Assembly: GCF_040802235.1 (NCBI RefSeq)
Contig: NC_133164.1
Location: 117,012,302 to 117,076,301 of the forward strand
Direction: 5' to 3'
DNA length: 64,000 nt
Origin: Manis javanica
Lineage: Eukaryota; Chordata; Mammalia; Pholidota; Manidae
The position numbers were made by a program, and so were the translations under genes. Below the pieces are notes generated by a model. The model did no database searches. It worked only from the letters and a program-made list of their open reading frames with translations, and was not told where the DNA came from. This document shows positions 1 to 11,712 of this stretch, one piece after another. Every line of letters begins with the position of its first letter. Position 1 is the stretch's first letter.

Positions 1-1689
1 TAAGACATTTTCCTTCCCCTGGCACTGCTCCAGGACGGTACCGACACATGTGAGCTGGGTGGTCAGTCTTAAATGTCTGTATCTGAAACATAAGCACAAA
101 ATATTTCATCTGGAAAATACAATGTGAGCTGGTAGTAATTGTCTGTCATAACTAGAAAAATCAACTCAGAGAAGTGCTTGTTGTCTACGTGAACTGAAGC
201 CCACCAAGCAGGCTGAGAAGCATCCCCAGGCAGTCTAGGGGCCCCATCAAACCCCTTGGGATTAAATGTGATCACTTGATTTATGGGGTTGCTGGCTTTG
301 CCAGGTAAATTTTGGAGGATGTACAAAACAATGATTAATTCATTTAGAATAACTGATCAGTAGCTATTTTTTTTCCTATAGCAATTTATATTATAGGTGT
401 TGGGGACAATAAATAAAAAATTTTGTCAACCCCAGGAATCCTCTTCACAGAGGTAGATGTGAATTAAACAGTTTTATTATTGAATAGCCATTAAACCAGA
501 CTGTGATACACATGACAGGAAATCCAATAAACAGACTGCAAAGACAGAAAGAAATTTCACCCTTTTATATAGTCAGACAGCTACAACTCATTACATACAT
601 GTTTTCGAGATAAATCATGCAGTCATCAAGTATGAAGAATTGAAGGCACCTTTCTGTACTTGGTCCTTCCAGGTTCACCTGGTAATAGGGGTGGCCCCCT
701 GAGTTACCTAATTGCCTTTAGCCAAAGGAAAAACAAAAGGTCTCCACTCTGTATGGAAAGCAGGTTGTGACAACTTGGAGCCAGGTGCCTAGGCTGAACT
801 CCCACCGAGAAAGGCAGGATGGGCCGCTGGGTTTTTTGATGCTTACATTTCAGAGAGATGGTTCCAAGGCCCTTATGAAAAGACATTCCTGGGCTATAAA
901 ACAGGAAAAAAGTTTATGTAGCTTTTGGAAAATGGTTGTATGCATCTCCCAGGGACAGAGAAAGAATTTACAGCTATGAATTTTCCAATTAAAATTCTCT
1001 AAGCAAAAGCAGGGTTGAAAAGTCTCTTTTGCTTTCGGCACCAGGAAAAATTCTTTTTTTAAAAAATTGCTTTTATACCCTTACAAAGGGCAACACAGTG
1101 ATAAGACTTTTTCTTTACCATGTCTTGAATATAACAGAAGTATAATAGAGGGGATGCTTTATCTTCTTCATAAGGAATGGCAGAGGGGACACAGAACAAA
1201 AGTGGTATCCAGTCAGAGATAAGATAGGTGGAAAATCCCTCTGCCATCTGGGAATTGTTATCTGCTTTCCCAAGATAAATATCTACCAACTCTGAACTTG
1301 CTAAGAACCTTAAGATGTAGTTTCAGTCTAATCATAGATATCACTAGATAATACCGAAGCAATGCCATTTACTGTATAACTAAAATTTGGCCATTGTTTT
1401 AATAACATTAGTCTAGATAATGCTGTAGTATAAAACTAGTGCTGAAACCCCAGTAGCTTTAAACCACTTGGATTTTTTTCTATTTCATGTTATATTGCTC
1501 TGAAAAGTTGGTTCAGGGCACTCAGGGGAACCCAGGACTGTGGAGACCCCACAATATTGTAGCTACACTTTGAAATATGTGGTCTTTTTATTTGTGGGTC
1601 AAAAGAAATAGCTAAAGGACCACATGTCTGCTTCAAACTATCTAGTTTAGAAGTAAACACATCACCGTTGACCACAGTCTGTTAGCAGC
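1..1689. other. Unique non-coding DNA, nothing recognised
   Basis: AT-rich sequence with no repeat family I can name. Minus-strand open frames at 69-326 and 1059-1289 are short. The first begins at TTG rather than ATG and matches no family I know. A degraded LTR at about 470-1040 is possible, since there are many short purine-rich stretches, but no diagnostic ends are visible. Confidence 0.5.
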
Positions 1690-1965
1690 ACTTACCACGT
1701 GGCCCCAGCTGACTTCTGGCCGGAAGAAATTCCCAGCCTCCGACCGTAATTTCGCTCTCTCTGGAGAGCCAGCACAGCTCCAAAGCCCCGTAGGATGGCC
1801 GCGGCCGCTGTGGGCCTTCTCTCTGGGCCCCGTTGCCCCTTCGCCACAGGAACTGATCCCAAGAGCAATTGCCAACAAACTGCAAAGAGATCTTTGAGAG
1901 TCTGCTTCTCGGGGACCTGTGGGCCAACACCTATATCGCAGTCATCCGCATACTTACTAAAAAAT
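1690..1965 (-). promoter_or_regulatory. CpG-enriched patch ending in a splice-donor-like site (minus strand)
   Basis: GC-rich compared with its surroundings, with 11 CpGs in 1681-1860 by hand count and a NotI-type site (GCGGCCGC) at about 1800-1807. Read on the minus strand, it runs into a consensus donor, GTG|GTAAGT, whose intronic GTAAGT occupies 1695-1690. An ETS-like CTTCCGG lies just before the donor. This could be a small promoter plus first exon on the minus strand, or a GC-rich relic of an LTR. All three minus frames are largely open, which is expected at this base composition. No known protein is recognisable. Confidence 0.3.
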
Positions 1966-2949
1966 GCCAATGTTCATCTGTATCCCAGGCCTATTGAGTT
2001 AGAACATCTAGGGGTGGCTGCTGAGAATCATCATTATTAAAAAGTACCCCAGAAAGTTTTTTTCTCAAAGTGACACTAACAATGCCAATTATACTTACCT
2101 TGATTATATACAAAATTGAATAGTTGGAGTGGTGGGGAGAGGTGTTCAGAAAATTAAAAATCTGTGTGGAAGCTCCGCTGTCAAAATAATTTATGTTAAA
2201 ATAGAAAAATGCCTACAAGTGAGCTCCATTAAGAATAAACACCACTGCAGATACAAAGATTTTAAATCTACAGACCATGAAATATTGAACCATTACCAAT
2301 TATATGAATCAAATTAACATTTAAAGAAATTTTGTAACTCACATCCCTGAAGGCTGAAATGTTTCACCTTAGCCACCCCGGTTTTTCAGTGAGCTTCAGC
2401 AGTTGGGAACTTGAATGGACAAATCGCCACAGCCAAATCGAGAAGTCACGTCAGCTTTCAGAGCCATTACTTGTAGCCCAGGATTGACATTATTAAAGTG
2501 TATATGTAACAAACATCTTTCTTTCACTTGAGAAACAAATAAGTTCTTCCATCCTCCTTCCCTTTGTTGTTCAGATCCAAATAAATAACTCCGGAAGTCC
2601 CCCTGCATCGTGCAGGGACGGATCCGGGACCACAGACTGATTGCACAACACAAGGTGGAATGATGGTTTCCACTGCACCATAAAGCCAATTGTAAAACAA
2701 GTGACTTTTTTTTAATTTTAAACATTTATATTTTATTCATTACTGATTTTCACATTAATTTTGTCTTAAAAATATTACACTGAATTACGGTTTTCTTCAT
2801 TACTGTGTTTTCTGGCACCCCTAAAATTTTGTGCATAAGATGAGTTCTGCCTCTCTCTGCCTTCCACGAGGGGTCTTTGCTTTTATATCCTGACACTTGC
2901 TGAGTTATGCAAATGACTAGCCCCTAATTTCTGACATTTATCTTATATA
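1966..2949. other. Unique AT-rich DNA, nothing recognised
   Basis: No gene and no nameable repeat. A 109-codon minus-strand open frame (2396-2725) resembles no known protein and ends in an AT-rich run. I treat it as chance. Confidence 0.5.
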
Positions 2950-3172
2950 GAAGCCATAGTGATGTAGTAGAAAGAATGCTGAAGTAGGAGTGAGAGAACC
3001 TGGGTAAATTGTTCCGTCTCTGGACATTTTTAGCCACGAAACCATAGACTCATTTATTTTTTAGGTTTTTTTTAAATTTTTAAATGGTAATATTGTAACT
3101 TGCTTTTCACCTCACAGTATTCTTTGAGAATTAGATGAGTTTAGGGGTGTAAATGCACTCTGAAAAAAAATG
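2950..3172 (+). mobile_element. MIR-family SINE remnant
   Basis: The order of motifs is that of MIR on the plus strand: a 'gtagtagaaagaatgctg' head, a 'gagaacctgggt' block, then a degraded tail with 'gaattagatgag' and 'gtaaatgcactctg'. The middle is interrupted by T/A-rich sequence. MIR is an ancient tRNA-derived SINE with no recent activity in placental mammals. Confidence 0.6.
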
Positions 3173-3436
3173 TATATGTATATATTTGCATATAAGTAAT
3201 GACAGGGAAACCAAATGCTTGTTGCTAGGTTTATAACAATATATGGAACATGTTCGGAGAATGTATGAATGGGAAAACTGCATTCCAACCAAATGGCTCA
3301 GAGGCCGCTAATGGAAATGCCTTTCTCCTCATCTCCCTTATTACTTCCTCTCCTAAGTCCAGTGTTCCTAATTCTCAGGTCCTTAGACCAAAAAAGCTAG
3401 GATTGGGGTGGTCGTGCTAGAGCCACGTTCCTGATC

Positions 3437-3597
3437 ATGTTCTCCGTGACCAGCTCACAAGTATCACCAGGAAGCTTGTTAGAAATGCAAATGCTCAGAC
3501 AGCATCCAAAAAACTCCATGACTTGGGACAGCAATGCATGTGGTGACACGCCCTCTGCCGAAGTCAGATGTATGCTGATGCTTGAGAACCACCGTAC
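3437..3597 (+). mobile_element. MER5A-like hAT-Charlie MITE remnant
   Basis: Contains the characteristic series of the MER5 family: a 'tcaccaggaagcttgttag' block, 'aaatgcaaatgctcag', and a right end with 'gatgcttgagaaccacc' that is the imperfect inverse of the left end. These are short non-autonomous hAT transposons shared by placental mammals. The interior differs from the usual consensus, so the subfamily is uncertain. Confidence 0.65.
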
Positions 3598-3754
3598 CGG
3601 ATGCGAGGAAGCAAGGAGACGAAGATGAGTTTGCTGACCTAATTCTCCAGAGGTATAACTTTGATCTTGTTTTCAAGAATTATGAATTCTGCAAGTACTC
3701 TTTCCCTTTAGCAATTCATCATTAATTCCCAGACTATATCTTGTTTCTTCTAAG

Positions 3755-3865
3755 TTTTTTCAGCTTTATTGAGGTGTAATTGACAAATAAAACTGTAAGG
3801 TATTTAGAGTACACATTGTGATAATTTGATATATGTATGTATTGTGAACAATTTCCCCTAATTTA
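3755..3865 (-). mobile_element. L1 3' end stub (minus strand)
   Basis: Begins with a T-run (the poly-A tail of a minus-strand L1), followed by 'tttattgaggtgtaattgac' and a TTTGATATATGTATGTATTGTGAAC-like stretch typical of mammalian L1 3'UTRs. Only about 100 bp remain. No coding part is present. Confidence 0.65.
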
Positions 3866-6039
3866 TTTTATTAAACAGTAATAACCTAGAATGCTTGACT
3901 AACAGGAATTAGTCCTGGCTCCTGCCTGGAGATAGGAATCTTTAACAGGAACACCTGAACTGATGACTGTGAAGCCATTTTGCACCTCAGGCTGAGTCAT
4001 GCAGTTAGTAGAGTGCAGTTTGAAAAAATCCAAGAATACAGCTACAGCTGAACCAGCTCTTACTCATCAATGTTTGATCAAACTCTAGTTTCAATTAATG
4101 TGTTTGTTCCAGAAGTAAGTAAATTCTCAGTGACAAAAGGAGCAGGTTAAACATTGAAGGCTGAACACAAGCTGTCAGCTTCCCTTCCTCCTCAAACTCC
4201 ACTGAAAGGAAAGTGAGGGGCTAACAGAGACAATCCCATAGAACAAGGGGAAGGAAAAAGCCTGCCGCTGGGGAGTTGGAGGAACCCTTATCTCTCCCTC
4301 TTGCCAATGGCAGCTCAGAACCACCTAGAGATGTTTGCAGGATGGAGGTCAGCTTTCTCATGGAAAAAAATATGAGCCATGTGGGAAGCAAGGGCTTTGG
4401 GGTCCAACTGCAGGATTCTGCTCAGTCTCCTTTCAGCTCGACAGGACACCCAGAGGGCAGGCTTCCCACAGATGACACACTCACTCCAGGACACTTCCCA
4501 GGTCACCTAGAGGGCAGCCAGGAGCACAGCATCTCTGCAGTCAGGGAGAGGAGGCTGAGCCATACATCGCCGTCAGATAAATCATACACTTTCTGAGAGG
4601 AGAGGTGAGGTGGCCCTCAGGAGAACAGTGTTGAACTCTAACGTGTAGGGTCATTACCCTCGTGGAGGTACCTCACTTAAAAGACCGACACCAGGGGAAG
4701 GAGCCCACTGAGAAGACACCTACCCCAGCAATGTGTTGTCTTAACCTTAAACCATGGGGTTTAACTACTGATCTAACGTCTTCTAGAAGATGACTTTGTA
4801 GGTGACTCATGTAGGCGACCCATGATAGGAAATTGGTGATGAGTCAAAACAGTCCTACTTGTACCTTTCATAGGGGGTAGGGTAGGTATTATGTAATTAG
4901 TGCTTTTATACTAGTCATAGGATTGGAAATGGACGGTGCCTCCACGAGAAGTCTGTGACGATAGTAGCCATATACTCATACACGACAGTGTTGATATAGA
5001 AGAAAGTGCTAATTTTTCTTATTAGTCCTTTGACCTTTACAATCTTTGGATGCTCTGAAATCTGTGATGGTATAGAGAATCATGATTGGTTCTACATAGA
5101 AAGCATATGAAATGTTATCTAGTGTTTATCATGCTTTATCTTGCCAAGAAAATCCCCTTCCCTGTTTTTATTTCTCAAATTAAGCCTTAAGCAGAAGCCC
5201 ACTTTGTAAAACTGATAAACAGATTTGTCTTCCTTCAAGTAAGACTAGGGCCCTGTGAATCTGCCTGCCCATCATGTAACTTCCCACCAATCTTTGGCAT
5301 CTCTGACGTTCTTAATCCCTCTGCACCCACCCAGGTCTCAAGAGATGTGACGTGCAATCCACAGATCTAAGAAATCTCATTCAGAAAAATGAAACTCAAT
5401 GAAGCAAAGAAATAGAGAGTTTAAAAATATTTTTCCTTGCTGCTCTTTCTTTTCTCCTGCCATAGATTCTCGTATAGGCAGGAAATGGGGTTCTTAGGGG
5501 AGGGAAGGTACTTTACTCAGATCACTGACTATGAGAGCCTTAGAGTTCCTCTCTAAACTTTAGAGGGACCTCCCACCTCCCTTTCCTGAGAGTAGTTACT
5601 TCAGAAAACTTAATTGTAAATCTCTCTGCCCCTCTTAGATGTAAATCTTTTTAAAGCCTCTTGCCAGTTTTATACCCCAGGAATGTCTTTTCCAAGGACC
5701 TGGGAGTCATCCTTCTGAACAGCCATCATCAGAGAAGATAATATCCCTCTCTCTAGTCTGTGGGTGGGAGTAGGTGGGGGAAGCAGCTTAACTGCAGAAG
5801 GCACCTAGCTTCAAGCTGTAAAACTACTTGTCAGGAAGATAGAAAAAAGTTTTCTTTCCCTTCAGGAAAAGCCAATTAGCAAACACAGTGGCCTAAGGTA
5901 CTTTACTTATCCCAGCACTTAAAAGCCCTGCAGCCCTTTTGTTTTAGTGAAATTTTGTTTAGACTCTTTCTTACCTCTCTCTCCTATTGCCATAGCCTTG
6001 AATAAAGTCTTAAAGATAAGTACCTGCTTAACTTTGGTA
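3866..6039. other. Unique DNA, nothing recognised
   Basis: No exon structure or nameable repeat seen. The plus-strand open frame at 4276-4596 (106 codons) lies in a locally GC-richer stretch but has no recognisable domain, signal peptide or splice context that I trust. 4620-5100 contains unplaced purine/pyrimidine-balanced sequence that may be a decayed LTR. Confidence 0.45.
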
Positions 6040-6237
6040 CAAATTGAAAGCTTGATTCTGCTACTTAATCGGGAATTCTTGTAGCTCTGTAAAATTAGGT
6101 CCAAAAACATGGAGATAATAATAGTTCCTAATTTCAGAGTTGTTCTGATAATCAAATGAAATAACTCATGAAATGTCTTTAGCACAATGCCTGGCTCAGA
6201 AAAAATACTAGCAATAATAATAAATGTTATAGTTGCC
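6040..6237 (+). mobile_element. MIR-family SINE remnant
   Basis: The second half follows MIR closely: 'ggagataataatagttcc', 'tcatgaaatgtctttagcac' and 'aatgcctggctcag', with a terminal AATAATAATAAATGTTAT. The 5' half is more diverged. Orientation is plus. Confidence 0.7.
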
Positions 6238-7984
6238 GTACTTAATTATGAGTAAGGACATCAAATTGGGATTTTTCTCTGTCTTGAAAGGGCCATATAG
6301 TCTACCATAATACTGCTGTTAATATACTTTCTCTTTTCATTGCCGTGCTAACATCTGAGGTTCATTATGTAATTAAGTGAATTCCTAACTATTTAAGGAC
6401 ATTTAGCTCTCTGGTGAATTAATCTTTTCATCTTTCTTGTTAGACTTTGCCCTCACATGCTTTTTCCCTGGCAGTTAGCACCTGCTCTGGACTACCACTG
6501 CCAGCCTATGCGCACCTCTCCATTAAGCCCAAGGAAAGGGAGAGTGAGCCCAAACTCTCAGTCGCCAGCATGGCTTTTGCAGCACTGCAGCAAAGGGATC
6601 CCGAGGAATTCAGATGCTGAGGCGTCTGCTGCTTGATGCATTAGCTGGCTTTCTGCCCTGATGGTTCCTGGCTGGTCTAATGGCCTGTTGACTCTGGATC
6701 ATAGAAAAGTACATTTTTATTTTGTTTTGATTTAGGGGGTAGGGGAATTCTTTTGACCCCTGCTCACTTGAAACTCAGTTCATTTCCGAAAACAGGTGTT
6801 TTAGGTATTGCATATTTCACCTCTAAAGTAAACCAAGCACCAAAGGTTAAGGACATATGCCCATTTGATGAGTTCATTTGAGCTGGGCCTGATAGCACAC
6901 AAAGAAAGAGAGATTTTTGAGCTGTGCCACACCTTAGATTCTTTCCTTCCATGTTTGAGAAGCCACAAGAAGGCATAGATAGACTTTATAAGCCTTGATT
7001 AAAACTGCATTTTGGCGATAATGTTTCTTGTTTGTTGACATTTAAAAAAATAGTTGCTTAAAAATCCATTTACACTTTGATGTATTTTATTGTTTCAAGG
7101 CCTGTTAGCAAACACTGCCAACCAGCACCTGTTGAGAGCAGGTTAATCAGGTCTTCCCACATCAGTAGGGACGATTAAGATCCTAGAAACTATTACGATG
7201 CTCTCTCTGCATCCCATCTTTGTTTTACCTCCATTTTTGAGCTTTATTATAAAAGACTGCCTGTCAGAGATTAGGACTGAAAAGTAAGTAAACTATTTCA
7301 GCTTCACTATTTTTTTTTTGTCTTCAGAAATATAAAAAATACATCACAGAAGTGTTTTTTGTCACCGTTTTGCCTTTTGATCTTTTACAGTCAAAACTGA
7401 AAGTACATTTCCCTTTTTTGTGCTGGTGAGATAAAAAAAATCACACAATATGCAGGATAAGGGCAGAAAAAAATGACTTTGAGAAACAATACTTGCCAAC
7501 ATGCTGGACGCAGCTGATCCTTCCCTCTACCAGATGGGGCCTAGATAATATTTCAGTGATGAGATTTAGTTTCTCAGGGAGCTTGGATAGTACAGTAGAA
7601 GTGTCTCCCTTCTCTCTGGGGAGTTCTTAAAGCTAAGCCTCTGGTGCTTACAGCCAGAAATGACTTCATAAAGGCCTATAGGCCATGTCTTTTTCTGGAG
7701 AATCTTACTGTTCTTATGTAGTTTTAGGAAAAAGCAGTGGTGACTAAATCTCCATTATTTATTAGCTTGGGAATAACATAGTGGGGCAAAGTGAAGTGTG
7801 GTGAACCAAAGACTCTTGTGCTTAAAAAAAATAATAGAATTTGCCTATTGCAGGCATTTGCACAAAAGCCGACTTGCCCTCTGTGAGGCCTTAAGTAAGC
7901 CTTTGTGGAATGAAAGAATATGTTCTTCTTGAGTTGTGGTTATAGAGCCACTCAGGCTTTGAGGGGTATAATTAAAGCTCTTTC
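6238..7984. other. Unique AT-rich DNA, nothing recognised
   Basis: No gene or nameable repeat. Open frames are below 75 codons. Several A- or T-runs occur, for example around 7310 and 7430. Confidence 0.5.
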
Positions 7985-8160
7985 AGTCATTTGTGTCCCT
8001 CCGAGCTGGGCTTCTAGCAGGACGTGGAAATGAACTCCGTCTGTCGGGGAAGAGCGGGCACATCAGGCCTGGGCGAAGGGCCCTCAGAAGTGCCCATGAT
8101 GAGAAGTCACGCCCGGCCCCTTCTGCTCCTGCAGCCCATCCCTGCGTTCCAGTCACAGAC
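7985..8160. other. Local GC/CpG-rich patch
   Basis: About 180 bp with 9 CpGs by hand count in 7981-8160, bordered on the right by abrupt AT-rich sequence. Both strands carry open frames of 68-90 codons, as GC-rich DNA often does. No motif identifies it. It could be a decayed repeat or a small regulatory element. Confidence 0.3.
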
Positions 8161-8467
8161 ACATATATTTTGAATATCATTATAAATATATCACCATAGT
8201 ATGTACTATATAATGTCATAATATTCCATTGCAACCTAATTTTTTGCAATTGCATAAACTTTAATTTATAAATAACAATGTCTAATATTCCATTTACAAG
8301 GTTTATAGCATAATCCCTGTATCACTGGAAACATTTTCAAATTACATCTAGTAGGAGCTTTATTTAGAATAATGTGCCTTTTTCTATAATTTGAATTGCT
8401 TATTTTATTCACAGAACCATGTTTATAATTCATCCACTAAAGGTCTCCAAAGAGACTGGAGAGTCAG

Positions 8468-9358
8468 ATGACCAAATATGTATTTCTCAGGTGTATTTGG
8501 TCTTTAACCTCAGTTCTGAAAACACTTCAGAGCCTTAAATTGAAATGGGTGTCTTTCCCTGTTAATGACACTCCTGGGCCCCAGGCAAGGGTGGGGCTGG
8601 AGGCTGATTCACCATTGGCCAGTGATTCAGTCAGTCACAGCTATGCAGTGAGGCCCTCCCAGAAACTCCTGAGCTTCACAAGGAGAGAAGGTCCTTTGCT
8701 TGGGACCTTGCCCCCTGTACCCCTTCACCTGGCTGTTAACTTATCCTTCATAGTATCCTTTATTAAACTGGTAAATGTAAGTGTTTTCCTGAGTTCTGTG
8801 AGCCACTCTAACAATTTAATTAAACTGAATGGGGAGGTTGTGAGAACCTCCAAGCTGAGCCAGTTAGTCAGAAGCACAGGGAACAGCCAGGGGCTTGCTG
8901 CTGGCGTCTGGAGGTCAGTCTTGAAGGACAGAACCCTTAGCCTGCAGAATCTGGTGCTGTCTCCAGAAAGAGGGCATCAGAATTGTGTTGAGTCTTTGGA
9001 CACCATGCTGGAGTTCAAGGATTGCCTGGTGTCGCTCATGGGAAAACCCCCCACATCCACATGTCCTGGCATTGGGTCCAGGAACCAAAAAACAATCGGT
9101 GTAGCTCATACACTGATAAAAAGGTCTTCCTTCTGTTACAATTTCACTATTTATTTCTTTACCTCCTTCGGCCAGCAAACACCTTCAAAAACAAAATTGT
9201 CCAACACTTTTCTTCTGCTATGTTCCCAGTCTATGGATGTTGCCAACCGAGGAAAGGGGGCAAAACTGAACCAGAACAAATGCCTTTACTTTGGGTCTCA
9301 AAATTGCCATTCAGAGAGCACATATTCCGGAGTAACCAGAAAAGTGTCCCACCCGTAG
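8468..9358 (+). other. 297-codon open frame over an LTR; probably not a gene
   Basis: ATG at 8468, stop at 9356-9358. The predicted 296-residue product has no recognisable domain, no clear signal peptide, and a composition (Ser/Leu-rich, scattered Cys) expected of translated non-coding DNA. About two thirds overlaps the old LTR at 8480-9080, and the rest runs into unique sequence. It is by far the longest frame here, so it is recorded, but nothing positively indicates coding: no Kozak strength beyond average, no obvious splice sites, no family match. Confidence 0.2.
8480..9080 (+). mobile_element. Ancient ERV-type LTR (plus strand)
   Basis: Matches the remembered layout of a common old mammalian LTR: a 'cacctggctgttaac' block, a run containing 'aaactggtaaatgtaagtg', 'gagttctgtgagccactcta', 'ttagtcagaagcacaggga', and a 3' part ending near 'ttgcctggtgtcgctcatgg'. 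The position of the AATAAA-like signal is degraded to ATTAAA (about 8762). I recall this family only by sequence, so its name is left open. The longest open frame of the window (8468-9358) runs through it. Confidence 0.65.
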
Positions 9359-10615
9359 GGTGAAAGAAAGCAAGCAAGGCATTTTCAGGAGGAAAGAGAG
9401 ACAAACTGCTTACTCATCTCAACCTGGATTTCTAAAAGACATAAAACATACCATGGCCAAAGCCAGTTCCTAATATCTGTACCTCAAAGCTGCTTTCACT
9501 GTAGACTTCTCAGTTTCAGTTCACGGCGATTCCCTCCTTCCACCTGCTCAGGACGAGTCCTGTGCTTGTCTCTGACACCATTCCTTCTCATATACCCCAT
9601 GTTTGCCCCCCTCTAGCCCAGAACTCAGTTTTCTTCCTTGATTTACTTTATACCATAGTATTCAGTATAGTTTAATATAATGGAGTTGACAATAAATAAC
9701 TGTTTAAAAATGAGTAAAAGGATTGATACAATTATTTCCCATCACTATTATTCCTAAAACTCGACTTATCCTTTTTCTCCCACTGGAAATTTTTTTCAAT
9801 CAGCACTCTGATCAAATTTCTCTCCTACTAACAACTAAGAATAAGGTCCCACCTCCAACTAGAAAAAAAAACAACTTTATAAATATGTAAGTACACGTTT
9901 AATTTCCAGCCTTACCTCTGTTTCAGTAACTGGCGTGCACACATTTTTATACATCTGTCTGCAAACATACCTGGTCTTTTTCAGGCTTTTGCTATTTTTC
10001 TCTATAACTTACCTCCATTTTTTCTTATTGTCAGATGAAAGAATCTGCACATTTCCTAATATTTCCTCTAACAAAGCATTCTTCAGAGATATTCTCACTT
10101 CCCCCTTTATTCCCATAAATTAGTTTGTGCCCATTATATAGCATATATTCAAACATCCTTTGAATTAAAATCATATATGTGCCTCCTTGCACTCGATTGC
10201 ACATCTGTTATGTAATTCCATTGTCTCCATCTCTTATTTCAATTCTCCCAATTTGCCTACTGCAGTGTTTCAGGCAAAATACTTTTCTCCAGAAACATTT
10301 GTGATATGGAAATATATCGGGATCTGAAATAAGAAAGCCAAATAAAAGACAATTTTTAAATTGTTTCTGCTAAGCTCAGGATTTAACTAGTATCTATTCA
10401 AAACTCTTTTTTCTCCCCAAATCCCAGTGGTACTGAACTACAGGCTATAATGCATAGAATAGTCTTACATTTCTGTATCAGGAGAATTTGTTTACCATAA
10501 GTAATTTAAAAACTAGAGTATTTTCAAATCCAAGTTACATAAAAGGATCTTGACTTGTTTTTTAAAAAATCTTTCGGTATTTGAGTAAGAAAATTGGTTT
10601 GAAAATATTTTCTTA
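9081..10615. other. Unique AT-rich DNA, nothing recognised
   Basis: Pyrimidine-rich on the plus strand between about 9500 and 10270. No gene, and no repeat family I can name. Confidence 0.5.
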
Positions 10616-10933
10616 CCAGAAGTAGCCCAAAAGACGTGGTGCTATGAGGCATGATTTGCCGCTTCTCAGGACGGAGATGTATTGGTGCTCAGCAGGCTTT
10701 GCGGTACTCACCGGACGCTGTGCCATGCCAAGCCCAGTGTGTAGGGCATGCAGCCAAACCCTGTCATCAGATGCACAGCCAAATAGTGCCCGTCTGAGTG
10801 GAGCCTCTGGGGACATGGAGGGCAGGAGCAGAGGGCATGCTCCTTAGTAGACACCTGCAGGAGACTTCTCATGCTGCTTTTAGGCCATCCCATGCTGCTT
10901 TTTAGGTCCCCATGCTTTTCGGGGAACACTGCT
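10616..10933. other. GC-richer patch with open frames on both strands
   Basis: Contains scattered CpGs, a minus-strand donor-like CCG|GTGAGT near 10700-10712, and an imperfect direct repeat of about 21 bp (10870-10890 and 10891-10911, sharing 'catgctgctttt'). Three mutually overlapping open frames of 67-73 codons show no recognisable product. It lies immediately outside the MaLR LTR that follows. Confidence 0.3.
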
Positions 10934-11300
10934 GGTCTTAGTCTCCTTGGGCTGCTCTAGCAAAGGACTGTAGACCGGGGGTGGTGTGAACAGCAGATAT
11001 TCAGTTCTCACAGTTCTGGAGGCTGGAAGTCGGAGCCCAGAGTGCCAGTGTGGTCAGGTCTTTGTGAGGACCCTCTTCCTGACATGCAGGCGGCTGTCTT
11101 CTGGCTATGTCCTCACACAAGGAGAGCTCTGGTGTTGCGTCCTTGATTTAGAAGGGCACGCATCCCATCATGAGGGTGCCACCCTCATGCCTTCGTCTAA
11201 ACCTAATTACCTCCCTAAGGCTCCACCGCCCAATGTCATCACATTGGGAGTTAGGGCTTCACCGTAGGGATTTTGAGAAACACAGACATTTAGTTCAAAA
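10934..11300 (-). mobile_element. MaLR (MLT1/MST-type) solo LTR, nearly complete
   Basis: On the minus strand this reads as a nearly full-length MaLR LTR of about 365 bp. Seen on the plus strand, it begins with 'cttagtctccttgggctgct', then 'tcacagttctggaggctgga', 'gtcctcacacaaggagagct', 'ctaaacctaattacctccc' and 'cacattgggagttagggct', in the order expected of an inverted LTR. No internal retroviral sequence adjoins it, so it is probably solo. MaLRs are non-autonomous ERVL relatives fixed early in placental evolution. Confidence 0.85.
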
Positions 11301-11631
11301 TGTTTCTATTGCCTCTTAAGTCCAGATTTTCTGTAGACCCCTTAAGGCCTTAATCCATTGAGTGGAAGTTATCTTTTCCAGTCTATTAGGACCATCAGTG
11401 ACTTAAGAGGCAAGATGGATCAGCATAAAAGTGAGTATCTGCGGCTCCACGTTCTGTTCTAACACTTCTGTCTCTGTTGTGCAGTGACTCGTGGACGTTT
11501 TGGCCCTAACCCTACTTAAGTGTGGAAAAATGAAGCAAGATTGGATGAGGCTATGACTTCCTGACAGTTCTGAAATACCAATATTTTCTGATAATGATAT
11601 CTTTCCTTCTTTCATGGGAAGAAAACACTTG
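11301..11631. other. Unique DNA
   Basis: No gene or repeat recognised. It separates the MaLR LTR from the exon-like segment at 11652. Confidence 0.4.
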
Positions 11632-11651
11632 CATTAGTCCATAACTAGAAA

Positions 11652-11712
11652 ATGGGCTATCTTACAACTTACTGCTGTGACATTGGAAATATTTATGACA
11701 AGTATCTGCAAG
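11652..11712 (+). other. Exon-like segment: strong-Kozak ATG followed by a splice donor
   Basis: ATG at 11652 has A at -3 and G at +4 (GAAAATGGG). Twenty codons stay open (starting MGYLTTYCCDIG) up to a near-perfect donor, CAAG|GTAAGT, with the intron beginning at 11713. The segment would end in phase 1. The peptide begins MGxxxT, which loosely fits an N-myristoylation pattern. I do not recognise the peptide. Sixty-one open bases with an ATG and a donor can arise by chance, so this is a candidate first coding exon only. Confidence 0.2.
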
